64,000 nt of DNA from Chthonomonas sp. UBA2362. Lineage in GTDB: Bacteria; Armatimonadota; Fimbriimonadia; Fimbriimonadales; Fimbriimonadaceae. Every line of letters starts with the position of its first letter. Positions within the stretch are counted from its first letter, which is position 1. Location: NCBI GenBank assembly GCA_002344135.1, contig DDTO01000009.1:1-64000 (forward strand), written 5' to 3'. Below, one piece after another: positions 1 through 8,347 of this stretch. The notes under the pieces are model-generated. The model saw only the letters and a program-made list of their open reading frames with translations. It did no database searches and had not been told where the DNA came from. The position numbers and the translations under genes are program-made.

Positions 1-69
1 CTTGGGCCTATGTCTAGGTTCGATAAGAATTTAACGACCGGAGAGTTAAGAAGTGACGTGGGTCTTACG

Positions 70-93
70 CCTTAGGGTCTTTAGACCTAAGGG
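70..93 (-). terminator. Hairpin downstream of the CBS gene
   Basis: An imperfect inverted repeat (CCTTAGGGTC / GACCTAAGG, TTTA loop, one bulged base) lies 11 bp past the stop codon of the minus-strand CBS gene. There is no clear T-run after it, so it is a weak terminator or RNA-stability hairpin. The rest of positions 1-69 shows no gene. Confidence 0.4.
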
Positions 94-103
94 ATTGACA
101 GGC

Positions 104-505
104 TCAGACTTCCTCGATCTGGAGGTCCATGAGGATCGCCTGCATAAGGTCGACCCGTAGAACGATCCCGCTGAGGCGATCGTTCTCGACCACCGGCAGG
201 ATGGAGAGACCACTCATGAGCATGCGATGGAGAGCATCGCCGATTTCGGTGTCGGCGCCGGCGACCTCCGGCTCGCGTGAGGCGAACTTGGAGGCGGGCT
301 GATCCGCGAGACTCACAAGGTTCCCGCTGGCGCTGACCGCTCGGCAAAGATCTCCCTCCGTCACCACGCCGATCACGGCATTGTCCTCGTCGACGACCAC
401 GAGCGCGGGAAACTGGTAGATGTCCATCTTGTCGACCGCGTCTCTGAAGGTGCTGTCGGCGGTCAGGGTCGGCACGTGGGCGTGGAGGACTTCCCGCAGG
501 ATCAT
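104..505 (-). CDS. CBS domain-pair protein
   Basis: This 133-residue protein is essentially two tandem CBS domains (about residues 8-60 and 75-130) with nothing else attached. The first contains the typical 'FPALVVVDEDNAVIGVVTEGD' type core and the second 'LSILPVVENDRLSGIVLRVD', both hallmark strand-turn-helix patterns. CBS pairs bind adenosyl ligands such as AMP, ATP or SAM and usually sense cell energy state; the target here is unknown. It is transcribed divergently from the START-like gene, with only 32 bp between the two start codons. The ATG at 505 is the only sensible start because the domain begins immediately. The family is clear, the specific role is not. Confidence 0.85.
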   Translation of the reverse strand: MILREVLHAHVPTLTADSTFRDAVDKMDIYQFPALVVVDEDNAVIGVVTEGDLCRAVSASGNLVSLADQPASKFASREPEVAGADTEIGDALHRMLMSGLSILPVVENDRLSGIVLRVDLMQAILMDLQIEEV

Positions 506-537
506 AGGAGAAGTCTACCGGGCATCATAATTCACCC

Positions 538-1005
538 ATGAATTGGGATCGGCTCGAACTCGAGATCGACCTCGTGGCCCCCGTCAAGGTGGTGGCCTGG
601 CACTGGACGAGCAGCGCCGGACTTACTCGCTGGCTCGCCGTTGAATGCACCTTCGTCGGGCTCGAAGGCGACACGCTCGCGGAAGCCGAAGCAGCGGAAA
701 CCGGTGCCCGATTCCGTTGCCTCCGAGCAGGGGGGACGATCGAAGAAGGCGAGTTGGTTCAAGCCGACAAGCGAGGCTTTGCGTTCGGCTTCGCGGACGG
801 GAGCCGAATCGATCTGCGCCTGCTCTCTCGCAAGGGGCGGACCGCTCTCGCTTTTCGCCACGTAACCCCTGGAGCGGCCTTCGAGGACTACTGCGACAAC
901 TTGCGCTCGTGGACCTTCTATCTCACCAACCTCAAGTCGATCGTCGAGGGTGGGCTGGACCTGCGCGAACTAGAGCCTGATCGCACGGGGCTGGTCAACG
1001 TCTAG
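538..1005 (+). CDS. START/AHSA1-like (SRPBCC) protein
   Basis: The 155-residue product opens with a strand followed by 'APVKVVAWHWTSSAGLTRWL', the helix-grip opening of AHSA1/START-like proteins, and ends with 'FEDYCDNLRSWTFYLTNLKS', the long C-terminal helix found in the same family. Such proteins form a hydrophobic cavity and in eukaryotes resemble the Hsp90 co-chaperone Aha1; bacterial substrates are mostly unknown. The stop codon (TAG, 1003-1005) directly abuts the ATG of the reductase at 1006, so the two genes are almost certainly co-transcribed and translationally coupled. The ATG at 538 begins right at the conserved first strand. A family-level call is all that can be supported. Confidence 0.75.
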   Translation: MNWDRLELEIDLVAPVKVVAWHWTSSAGLTRWLAVECTFVGLEGDTLAEAEAAETGARFRCLRAGGTIEEGELVQADKRGFAFGFADGSRIDLRLLSRKGRTALAFRHVTPGAAFEDYCDNLRSWTFYLTNLKSIVEGGLDLRELEPDRTGLVNV

Positions 1006-1887
1006 ATGCGGATCTTCGTCGTCGGCGGGAGCGGCATGCTCGGTGGGGATGTCGTGAGTGAAACTCGGCGTCGTGGTCACTACGTCGAAGCACCCGTCCA
1101 TTCTGATTTCGATCTTACCGAGCCAGAATCCGTTGCCACGTTGCCGGGGCGTGGCCCGTACGACTGGGTCGTCAACTGTGCCGCCTACACGGCGGTCGAT
1201 CGAGCGGAATCCGAAGCCGATGCGGCAGCGGCCCTCAATGCCTTAGGGCCGCGTTATCTGGCGATGGCATGTGCCCTGACCGGATCCCGCCTCCTCCATG
1301 TGAGCACCGACTATGTCTTCGATGGGGCGAAGGGCTTGCCCTACACCGAGGAAGACCCCACGAACCCGATTCAGGTCTACGGGCTCACTAAACGGGACGG
1401 AGAAGAGAACGTCCTCTCGGCAGGGGCGAGGGCCGTGGTCGTGCGGACAGCCTGGCTCTACGGACCGCATGGCCGCTGCTTTCCGCGATCGATCATCGAC
1501 GCGTGGGTGGCAGGGAAATCGCTGCGTGTCGTCGCGGATCAGGTCGGCTCTCCGACCTATACGCCAGAACTGGCGCGTTCGATGATCGATCTCCTCGAAC
1601 GGAATCCTGCAGAGGGAATCTATCATGCGGCCGGGCCGGAAGCGATGTCGTGGCACGAGTTCGCGGTTCGAGCCGTCACCGCCTATGCGACGGCGACTGC
1701 GGACGAGCGGCCCATCGACATCGCGGCCATCCCGACCGCCGAATGGCCCACTCCAGCGAAGCGCCCGCGAGAGACCGTGCTCGATAGCAGGATGCTGGCA
1801 AGCATGGGCATACCGCCGATGGAGAGTGTCGATCTATCCTTGGCCAAGTTTGCAGCCGCGCTCGCTACTGAGTCGCGAACTTCGTGA
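1006..1887 (+). CDS. rmlD: dTDP-4-dehydrorhamnose reductase
   Basis: A 293-residue extended SDR enzyme that reduces dTDP-4-keto-rhamnose to dTDP-L-rhamnose, the last step of the rhamnose donor pathway for surface polysaccharides. The Rossmann signature 'GGSGMLGGDV' is at residues 7-16; 'STDYVFDG' and the catalytic Y-x-x-x-K ('YGLTK') follow near residues 100-128, as in RmlD. Length matches the family. RmlA, RmlB and RmlC are not in the window, so this gene is separated from the rest of the pathway, which occurs in some genomes; a related NAD-dependent epimerase/reductase role cannot be excluded. The 3' end overlaps the convergent fliL-like gene by 23 bp. Confidence 0.85.
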   Translation: MRIFVVGGSGMLGGDVVSETRRRGHYVEAPVHSDFDLTEPESVATLPGRGPYDWVVNCAAYTAVDRAESEADAAAALNALGPRYLAMACALTGSRLLHVSTDYVFDGAKGLPYTEEDPTNPIQVYGLTKRDGEENVLSAGARAVVVRTAWLYGPHGRCFPRSIIDAWVAGKSLRVVADQVGSPTYTPELARSMIDLLERNPAEGIYHAAGPEAMSWHEFAVRAVTAYATATADERPIDIAAIPTAEWPTPAKRPRETVLDSRMLASMGIPPMESVDLSLAKFAAALATESRTS

Positions 1888-2401
1888 AATAGACCTTGAG
1901 GATCGGTCCTTGGTCGGAGTCCCACTCGGGATGTTCCGGTTCGTCGGGCGGGTCGTCTGGTTCGGACTCCTTCTTCTTTGACTTAGTGTGCCCGGCCGGC
2001 GGGTTGAGTTCGAGCAACACTTCATTCACCGCAGCGGCGATTTCGCGCTTCAGCTTCATCTTGGCCTTCTCGGTGGAGACTTCGTTGAGAGACTTGCCGC
2101 TGAGCGTCGTGAGGATGGCATCCCGCACGGCAGGCATCCCCTTGTCGAGGTCTTCCTTTTTGAAGCCGTCTTTCAGATGAAAGGCGACTTCGGTCTGAAG
2201 GTAGGTCGTGCCCCCTTTCAGGTTGACGAGAAACTCGGGCAACTGCTCGATCGCTCCGAGCTTGATCTCGGGCTCTTTCGGCTTTCCGCCCTTCGACTTC
2301 ATCATGAAGAAGCCACCACCCCCGATTACGAGGGCGAGAATGAGGATGATGGGCAGTTTGCCTTTCTTCTTCTTTATGATTTCCGGGGCTTCGTCCGACA
2401 T
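1865..2401 (-). CDS. fliL: FliL-like flagellar basal body-associated protein
   Basis: The 178-residue protein has a short basic cytoplasmic start, one transmembrane segment (about residues 15-34, 'LPIILILALVIGGGGFFMM') and a periplasmic domain with 'EFLVNLKGG' followed by an even-spaced strand 'YLQTEVAFHL', the pattern of FliL, which surrounds and stabilises the flagellar stator. The normal FliL ends soon after 'VYFTKF', which is also the case here, but an acidic, Lys/Glu/Pro-rich linker (about residues 138-168) is inserted just before that strand. No other flagellar gene lies in the window, so its partner system is not visible. It overlaps rmlD convergently by 23 bp and is 45 bp downstream of trpS. 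Confidence 0.75.
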   Translation of the reverse strand: MSDEAPEIIKKKKGKLPIILILALVIGGGGFFMMKSKGGKPKEPEIKLGAIEQLPEFLVNLKGGTTYLQTEVAFHLKDGFKKEDLDKGMPAVRDAILTTLSGKSLNEVSTEKAKMKLKREIAAAVNEVLLELNPPAGHTKSKKKESEPDDPPDEPEHPEWDSDQGPILKVYFTKFATQ

Positions 2402-2446
2402 GGTTTCCCGAGGGAATTGTCGGTTCGCCGCCCGAACTTCTGGAGA

Positions 2447-3451
2447 CTAGACGAAGTGCATTGCGAGGCGTACTTCGTCCATAGTCTGAGCCGCGAACTC
2501 GCGTGCCTCCTGGGCCCCCTTGCGCAGGATGGCGTCGATGTCTGCATCGCCGATGGCCGCTCGCCGTTCCCGAATCGGCCGCAAGTGTTCGTTCAGGACC
2601 TCGATGAACTCGCTCTTGTTCTGCATGCAGCCGCGAATGCCCTGGCGATCCTCTTCCCATTGAATCTGCCAGTTCGGTGAATAGAGCCGAAGGAGTTGGC
2701 AAACCGCGCAGCCTTCGGGCACGCCCGGGTCGGTCTTGCGCATCTTCGTCGGAGTCGTGAAGGCGCCCTTGATCTTGGCCGCGGTCTCATCGGCAGTGTC
2801 GCTCAAGTAGATACAGTTGTCGTAGGACTTGCTCATCTTTCGAAGCCGTCCGTCATCGTCGGCGTCGAGACCGGGCACCTTGGCGCGGAGTTCGTCCTCT
2901 GGAATGATGTTCGCGAATTCAGGAAAGACTTCTCCATAGAGCCGGTTAAAGCGGCGTCCGATCTCACGGCTCAGCTCGAGGTGTGGGGCCTGATCGCGGC
3001 CCACGGGAACGCCGTAAGGCTTGTAAAGGAGGATATCCGCCGCCTGCAAGACGGGGTAACCAAGGAGGCCGTAGGCCTCGCGTTCGGTGCCGACGGTCTG
3101 CTGCTTCTCCTTGTATGTGGGCACTCGCTCCAGCCAGCCGAGCGGAGTGATCATGCTGAAGATCAGGTGGAGTTCGGCATGCTCTTTGACGTGCGATTGG
3201 ATGAAGACGGTGGACTTTGCCGGGTCGATTCCGGCAGCGATGTAGTCCTTGGCGATCTCTTTCGAGTTGCGCGCGATCTGGGCGGGGTCGTCCGCCATCG
3301 TGGTGAGCGCGTGCCAGTCGACGACGCAGCAGTAAAGCTTGTAGATCTCCTGCAGTTCGACCCAGTTACGCAGGGCACCCTCATAGTTGCCGAGGTGGAG
3401 CCGCTCGTTGGTCGGCTGCATGCCACTGAGGATACGTTTCGGGTCGGACAT
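2447..3451 (-). CDS. trpS: Tryptophan--tRNA ligase
   Basis: A 334-residue class I aminoacyl-tRNA synthetase that charges tRNA-Trp in the cytoplasm. The ATP-binding HIGH-type motif appears as 'HLGN' (residues 19-22) after 'ILSGMQPTNERL', and the 'KMSKSYDN' motif is near residue 205; 'GYPVLQAADILLY' and 'VGRDQAPHLELSREI' are classic TrpS landmarks. Length equals the bacterial norm. The usual 'PTG' before HIGH reads 'PTN', a small deviation. It sits between recR and the fliL-like gene on the same strand, with 26 bp to recR, so it may be the distal part of the dnaX-ybaB-recR transcript. Confidence 0.96.
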   Translation of the reverse strand: MSDPKRILSGMQPTNERLHLGNYEGALRNWVELQEIYKLYCCVVDWHALTTMADDPAQIARNSKEIAKDYIAAGIDPAKSTVFIQSHVKEHAELHLIFSMITPLGWLERVPTYKEKQQTVGTEREAYGLLGYPVLQAADILLYKPYGVPVGRDQAPHLELSREIGRRFNRLYGEVFPEFANIIPEDELRAKVPGLDADDDGRLRKMSKSYDNCIYLSDTADETAAKIKGAFTTPTKMRKTDPGVPEGCAVCQLLRLYSPNWQIQWEEDRQGIRGCMQNKSEFIEVLNEHLRPIRERRAAIGDADIDAILRKGAQEAREFAAQTMDEVRLAMHFV

Positions 3452-3477
3452 CGGGGCTGGATTATGACGCCCTCGAC

Positions 3478-4071
3478 CTACATCTCGCGGCGATACTCGA
3501 GGGCACTCAGCAGCGTGGCCGAATCTGCATAGTCGAGTTCTCCGCCCACCGGCATGCCGTGGGCGAGCCGCGAAACCCGCGGCCCGAGCGGCTTGATGAG
3601 GCCCGCTAAGTAGAGAGCGGTGGCGTCGCCCTCCACGGTCGGATTCGTCGCGAGGATCACCTCGTCGACCCCGGAGGCCGCGCGCTGGAGCAATTCGCGA
3701 ACTTTGAGCTGCTCGGGGCCGATACCGTCCATCGGGCTCAACAGGCCGTGGAGGACATGATACACCCCTCGGTACTGGTTGACTCGCTCCAAGGCGGCGA
3801 TGTCGCGGGGTTCGGCAACGACGCAGATCGTCCGCGGATCGCGCCGAGGATCAGCGCAGATTTCGCACGTCTCGGAAGCGCTGACGTTCTGGCAGGCATC
3901 GCACAGTCGGAGGCTCTGTTTGGCATCGACGAGGGCTTTGGCAAGCCGCTGGACATCCTCCTCGGGCATTCGCAGCACGTGGTAGGCGAGCCGTTGGGCG
4001 CTCTTGGGGCCGACCCCTGGAAGCCGCTCGAGTTGACCGATCAGTTCGGCGAGGGGTCGGGCGAAGGTCAT
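3478..4071 (-). CDS. recR: Recombination mediator protein RecR
   Basis: RecR (197 residues) works with RecO and RecF to load RecA on gapped DNA. The order of elements is complete: helix-hairpin-helix 'LPGVGPKSAQRLAYHVL' near residues 17-33, a four-cysteine zinc finger (CDAC...CEIC) around residues 57-72, then a Toprim domain with 'ICVVAEPRDIAALE' and 'EVILATNPTVEGDATALYL'. The ATG (4069-4071) directly touches the stop codon of ybaB (4072-4074), the usual ybaB-recR arrangement, which argues for translational coupling. Confidence 0.97.
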   Translation of the reverse strand: MTFARPLAELIGQLERLPGVGPKSAQRLAYHVLRMPEEDVQRLAKALVDAKQSLRLCDACQNVSASETCEICADPRRDPRTICVVAEPRDIAALERVNQYRGVYHVLHGLLSPMDGIGPEQLKVRELLQRAASGVDEVILATNPTVEGDATALYLAGLIKPLGPRVSRLAHGMPVGGELDYADSATLLSALEYRREM

Positions 4072-4392
4072 TTAGAGGCCAGGAATGTTGGGCATGATCT
4101 CGCCGACCTTGGCGTTGCGGAGTTCGGTCGCCTTGGTGAAGCCGTCGCGAACGGCGCCGACGATCAGGTCCTCGAGCGCCTCGACGTCCTCGGGATCGAG
4201 CACGCTTGGGTCGATCTTGATGCTCACGAGCTGACCGGTGCCGTCCATGATCGCCTTCACCGGCCCCTTATCGATCGGGACTCGCTCGTTCTCGAGTTCT
4301 TCTTCGAGTTTCTTGGCCCGCTCCATGGCCTGCTTGGCCTGCTGCATGACGTTGCCGAAGCCCTGCCCGCCGAAGTTCTTAGGAAGTTTCAT
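4072..4392 (-). CDS. ybaB: YbaB/EbfC nucleoid-associated protein
   Basis: A 106-residue member of the YbaB/EbfC family: small homodimeric DNA-binding proteins bound along the nucleoid. Visible features are the long N-terminal helix region 'MQQAKQAMERAKKLEEELEN', the central strands 'VKAIMDGTGQLVSIKIDPSVL' type core and the C-terminal helix 'EDVEALEDLIVGAVRDGFTKA'. The Gly-rich start 'KNFGGQGFG' is common in the family. It lies between dnaX (18 bp upstream) and recR (0 bp downstream), the conserved order in a great many bacteria, which supports the call independently of the sequence. Confidence 0.95.
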   Translation of the reverse strand: MKLPKNFGGQGFGNVMQQAKQAMERAKKLEEELENERVPIDKGPVKAIMDGTGQLVSIKIDPSVLDPEDVEALEDLIVGAVRDGFTKATELRNAKVGEIMPNIPGL

Positions 4393-4410
4393 GATTGGTG
4401 CTCACGAAGA

Positions 4411-5952
4411 TCATGCGCCCTCGAAGACCTCGCGGCCGATCTCGGCCAGCTTGGCGCCTTCGACCGGGGAGTCTACCGCCACGGGCTGGGTGGTGTCGAC
4501 CGCAGGCGTACCGTTGCGTCTCACGGCGTACTCCAGCTTCCAGCCAGGGTCGCCCACGACTTCGGCTACGAATTCGAGGATGAGCCTCTGCCGGTTGACG
4601 CTATCGGTCACCCAGGTCATATCGACTTCGCGGGGGAATTCGAGGACGGCCACACGGTCGCGAAACGAGGTGATCTCGACTTTGGCGAGGTGAGCCGCGG
4701 CAGTCTTGGACTTAGCCATCACGCGATTGCGAATTTCAACCCACTGAGTGCGCGCTTGGTCGAGGTCGGGATCGCCGGTCGGAACCGGCGTCTCGATCCG
4801 GGTGGGAGTCGGTGCCGCCACGGCAGACTTGGCCTCTCGCGCGGCGCCGGGCGCAGGGAGCGAGCCCGAGGGGCGTACCGCGAGGGAAACCAACTCGGCT
4901 TCTAGCCACAGCCTGGGCAGGCTGATGTCGCGGGTGGTCTTATACGCCTCCGCCAAGGCTTCGCGGAACTGGTTGAGCCGCTCACGTCCCAGACGTGCCG
5001 CGGTGTCGTGCAAGGCCGCTTCCGCAGTGGCGTCCGCATCCGCACCGACATCGACGCCATAGGCCACACGCGTCAGTTCGGAAAGGCGGTGGAGCATCGA
5101 TTCGAGCAAAGCCCTCGGGTCACGGCCCACCCGGAAGATTTCGTCGAGGATGCCGATCAGTTTGGCGACGTCCCCTTCCTCCATTGCCAGAAGGAGGCTG
5201 TCCACGACGTCCGAGGCGACGAGGCCGAGCTGGTCGTATACCTGCTGGAGCGTCACCTTGCCCTGCCCCACGATCATCGCCTGCTCGAGCAGCGTGAGGG
5301 CGTCCCGGTATCCGCCGTCGGCGAGGCGCGCGATCGCGGAGAATGCGGCGGGCTCGACATCCAAGCCCTCGGCTTGGGCGACCGTCTTCAGGCGGTCGAC
5401 AAGATGAGGAAGGGTTGCGCGATGGAAATCGTGCTTTTGGCATCGGGCACGAATCGTCGGAGGGACTTTGGAATACTCCGTGGTCGCTAGGACGAAAATG
5501 ATATGGGGCGGCGGTTCTTCGATAGTCTTCAGCAGGGCGTCAAACGCCTTGGGTGAGAGGTCGTGGACCTCGTCGATGATGAGAACCTTGTACCGGCAAT
5601 ATGCGGGCTGGTAGTCGACGATGCCTACGATCCGTTCGCGGACGTCGTCCACTCCAGACTGGCTCGCGGCATCCATCTCGATGACGTCGATGCATCGCCC
5701 TTCGGTGATCGTTCGGCAAATCTCGCACTCGTTGCAAGGCTCGACGGCAGGCCCTTTCTCGCAGTTAAGGGCCTTGGCTAGCAGCCGTGCGGAGGACGTC
5801 TTGCCGGTGCCACGCGGCCCGGTGAACAGGAAGGCGTGCGCCACCTTGCCTTGGGCGATGCTGTTCTGGAGAGTGCGGACGACCTGCTCCTGTCCGACCA
5901 GGTCGGCGAAAGACTGGCTTCGGTACTTGCGATAGAGAGCGAGGTAGGCCAC
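4411..5952 (-). CDS. dnaX: DNA polymerase III subunits gamma/tau
   Basis: Clamp-loader ATPase of the replisome. I place the start at the GTG at 5950-5952 because the family begins M-A-Y-L-A-L-Y-R-K-Y-R and this codon gives exactly that; an in-frame ATG at 5983-5985 would add 11 residues but lies inside the upstream SRP RNA. With the GTG the protein has 513 residues. It shows Walker A 'GPRGTGKTSSARLLAK', a cysteine zinc module with 'CNECEIC', Walker B 'IIDEVHDL', and sensor-1 'TTEYSKVPPTIRARCQ'. A Pro/Ala-rich linker (about residues 365-400) precedes a short tau-like tail. No slippery A-run for a gamma frameshift is obvious. First protein gene of dnaX-ybaB-recR. Confidence 0.95.
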   Translation of the reverse strand: MAYLALYRKYRSQSFADLVGQEQVVRTLQNSIAQGKVAHAFLFTGPRGTGKTSSARLLAKALNCEKGPAVEPCNECEICRTITEGRCIDVIEMDAASQSGVDDVRERIVGIVDYQPAYCRYKVLIIDEVHDLSPKAFDALLKTIEEPPPHIIFVLATTEYSKVPPTIRARCQKHDFHRATLPHLVDRLKTVAQAEGLDVEPAAFSAIARLADGGYRDALTLLEQAMIVGQGKVTLQQVYDQLGLVASDVVDSLLLAMEEGDVAKLIGILDEIFRVGRDPRALLESMLHRLSELTRVAYGVDVGADADATAEAALHDTAARLGRERLNQFREALAEAYKTTRDISLPRLWLEAELVSLAVRPSGSLPAPGAAREAKSAVAAPTPTRIETPVPTGDPDLDQARTQWVEIRNRVMAKSKTAAAHLAKVEITSFRDRVAVLEFPREVDMTWVTDSVNRQRLILEFVAEVVGDPGWKLEYAVRRNGTPAVDTTQPVAVDSPVEGAKLAEIGREVFEGA

Positions 5953-5963
5953 GGTCGTCTGTT

Positions 5964-6099
<136 letters not shown>

Positions 6100-6136
6100 A
6101 AGATTCTATCCGATGGCAGGCCTGGGCGTTTGACGC

Positions 6137-7549
6137 CTACTTGCTGGGCGCAAGTTCGGGAGCGGGTTCGTTCGGGCCGCCGGCCGTCTCCGCACGGGTG
6201 CTTGGCACGGCGATCATCCGCGGCTCGTCCTTCAGCCGCTTCGGCGGGACGTAGTTCGGGGTCTGGACGACGGGAACCCGGTCGATCCACTCGCCTCTCC
6301 GGAGAAGCTGATCTCTCGTGAGTTTCAGCGTCGCGAAGATGACGCGGCTGCCCGGCCGAATCTCCGTGTTCAGGAAGTTCTTGTCGGTCATGCCCTCTCC
6401 GTTCCATCCGAACTTGTCCTGGATGTGGGGAGGCGCGCTTCGCGGGTTATAGAAGAACTCGATCACGTAGTCGGGCTTCGTGCACGGGTACATCGTCTTG
6501 TCGCGGCTCATGTCGATCTTTCGATCGAATCGCCGGTTGCGAACGAAGAGGCCATCCTGAACATAAGTGATGTTCTTGGGCGGATCGAGGCTGACGCTGT
6601 CGGTCTTGTCCCACTCCATGCCACCGGGCACGGCGTTCGGGAAATCGGAATCGCGAAGGATGAAGCGGATTCGTGACCCTACCGGCTGGACGTTCCAACT
6701 GCCGCGTATGCGCAGGACCATCGGGTCTTCGACCGTCACTTGGGCGCTGAAACCCACATCGAACGGTGGATCGATGTCGTACTCGCCCTGATCACGGTAT
6801 CCGAGTTGAGTAGCGAACCAGCCGCGTTGTGACATCCGAACGAGCATCGTGTCGATGTTGTTTTCGATGGTGTCGCGGTTCTGCTGGTTGCCAAAGCTGG
6901 GGTCTTTCTCGTAGACCTTCTCCGCATCCGCCAGCAGCTTGAGATAGAAATCGAGAGCCTCGCGAACCTGACCGTTGCGCTGAAGGGCGTTCGAGAGAAG
7001 GTTCTTCCTCGCCGCGATGAAGTCGATGTCCTTTCGTTCGAGGGCCTGCTGGAACCAATTCACGGCCTTCTGGTGGTCGTCGTCGATCTTGTGGTACCAC
7101 AGCCAGCCGGTTTCGAAGAACATCTCGTAGGTGTGCGGGTTGTTCTCCGCGCCCTCTTTCCCCAATGCGAGCGCGGGGGGTACGTACCGCCGATCCGACC
7201 GCTGCTCCTCGTCGGTGAAGTTATAGGCGATGTGCCACATGCCGGTGGAGTACACGTCGATTTGCTTCGGGTCGAGCCAGGTGACGAGCCGAATGATCGG
7301 CAGGATCGCGTCGTAGTTGCCGGTGTCGAAGAACGAGTCGGCGCGCACCCAAAGAATCCCCGCGATCAGCTCGCGGAACCCGGCCATCGCGACCAAAAGC
7401 TGGTCGGGTGAGAGGTCACTGCTTAGCCCCTGCTGACGCGGGGCGAAGTTCTTCTTCCAACTGGGGTAGATGGCCGTTCGCTGCAGCAGGCCTGCACCCA
7501 CCAACAGCACCGCCATTACTCCGAACAGCTTCGCTTTGTTGCCTTTCAT
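6137..7549 (-). CDS. Membrane-anchored protein with helical-repeat N-terminal half, unknown function
   Basis: The 470-residue product begins with a single transmembrane anchor (about residues 7-23, 'AKLFGVMAVLLVGAGLL'). Residues about 50-240 are alpha-helical and look TPR-like: paired helices with 'NPHTYEMFFETGWLWY', 'AVNWFQQALERKDIDF' and 'ALDFYLKLLADAEKVYEKD'. The second half is strand-rich with 'DPMVLRIRGSWNVQPVGSR' and ends in a Pro/Glu-rich tail. I do not recognise a named family. The gene starts 6 bp after the ABC permease stop, so it is the third gene of an ABC transporter operon (9309 to 6137) and probably an outer-face or scaffold partner of that exporter, which is inference from position only. 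Confidence 0.7.
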   Translation of the reverse strand: MKGNKAKLFGVMAVLLVGAGLLQRTAIYPSWKKNFAPRQQGLSSDLSPDQLLVAMAGFRELIAGILWVRADSFFDTGNYDAILPIIRLVTWLDPKQIDVYSTGMWHIAYNFTDEEQRSDRRYVPPALALGKEGAENNPHTYEMFFETGWLWYHKIDDDHQKAVNWFQQALERKDIDFIAARKNLLSNALQRNGQVREALDFYLKLLADAEKVYEKDPSFGNQQNRDTIENNIDTMLVRMSQRGWFATQLGYRDQGEYDIDPPFDVGFSAQVTVEDPMVLRIRGSWNVQPVGSRIRFILRDSDFPNAVPGGMEWDKTDSVSLDPPKNITYVQDGLFVRNRRFDRKIDMSRDKTMYPCTKPDYVIEFFYNPRSAPPHIQDKFGWNGEGMTDKNFLNTEIRPGSRVIFATLKLTRDQLLRRGEWIDRVPVVQTPNYVPPKRLKDEPRMIAVPSTRAETAGGPNEPAPELAPSK

Positions 7550-7555
7550 GCTCCC

Positions 7556-8347
7556 TTATACTTCGCGTCGGTCGAAGATCACGATGCCTCCGACCAGCAG
7601 AATGCCGATGTACAGCAGGCCATAGATCGTCACCCGCACGTAGTAGATACTCTCGTTCTCGATGATCTGTCCCGGATTGATGATCGGGTTTTGCACGTTG
7701 TAATTGGCGAAATTGGGCAGGATCGTGTTGGCGAACGTCGCGAACCCCTTGGCGAGAGCGGGCGAGTTCGGGTTGCTCGAGATAACTTCGAAGAAGGAGT
7801 TGAACAGCGACCCCACTAGGTACAGGCCGCCGCTCAGGAAGAAGTTCACGAGCGGCGAGACGAACGTAGAAAAGAAGATCGCCACCGCCGCCAAGAGGCT
7901 CATCTGGACGAAGAACATCGCGGGAGCCTTCGCCAAGAGAACCAATTGATCCATTTGCTGCACCCCTTGCTGAAGGGCGAAGACGAGCACGAGGACGATC
8001 GTCATCAGCGCCATCATCAGGCCGAGCGCGGCCACCGCGCCGAGGTATTTGCCCACGAGGAACTGCCACCGCTGGACCGGCTTGCAGAGGATCGTGTAGA
8101 TCGTCCGACGCTCGATCTCGTTCGGGATCATGTAGACGGTCAGCACGATCGCGATGACCGCGCTCGTAAGCTGAATGATGCCCAGCGTCATGCCGATCAA
8201 AACGGTCCGTTCCTGCCTCGCGGAGAGCACCGTCAGGCCGGGGGCGACGGCGAGGAACAGTACGCCAATGAGGAGGATGATGAGCAATACGCGGCGGCGG
8301 ATCGCCTCGCCGACGGTGGTGGATGCGATGCTGAGGATGACTCTCAC
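7556..8347 (-). CDS. ABC transporter permease (ABC-2 type)
   Basis: The GTG start at 8345-8347 overlaps the TGA of the ATPase gene (8344-8346) and gives a 263-residue protein. It has about six hydrophobic segments: 'VLLIILLIGVLFLAVAPGL', 'LTSAVIAIVLTVYMI', 'LGLMMALMTIVLVLVFAL', 'MSLLAAVAIFFSTFVSPL', 'SGGLYLVGSLFNSFF' and 'GLLYIGILLVGGIVIF'. The stretch 'IPNEIERRTIYTILCKPVQRWQFLVGKYLG', split over the first cytoplasmic loop, is the typical coupling region of ABC-2/GldF-like exporters. It forms the channel for the neighbouring ATPase. The substrate cannot be read from the sequence. A longer upstream reading frame exists but merely shadows the ATPase gene. Confidence 0.88.
   Translation of the reverse strand: MRVILSIASTTVGEAIRRRVLLIILLIGVLFLAVAPGLTVLSARQERTVLIGMTLGIIQLTSAVIAIVLTVYMIPNEIERRTIYTILCKPVQRWQFLVGKYLGAVAALGLMMALMTIVLVLVFALQQGVQQMDQLVLLAKAPAMFFVQMSLLAAVAIFFSTFVSPLVNFFLSGGLYLVGSLFNSFFEVISSNPNSPALAKGFATFANTILPNFANYNVQNPIINPGQIIENESIYYVRVTIYGLLYIGILLVGGIVIFDRREV

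Noticed and set aside
2022..2702. Reading frames antisense to trpS and the fliL-like gene
   Set aside because: They are GC-driven shadows with Arg/Pro-rich content and no family match.
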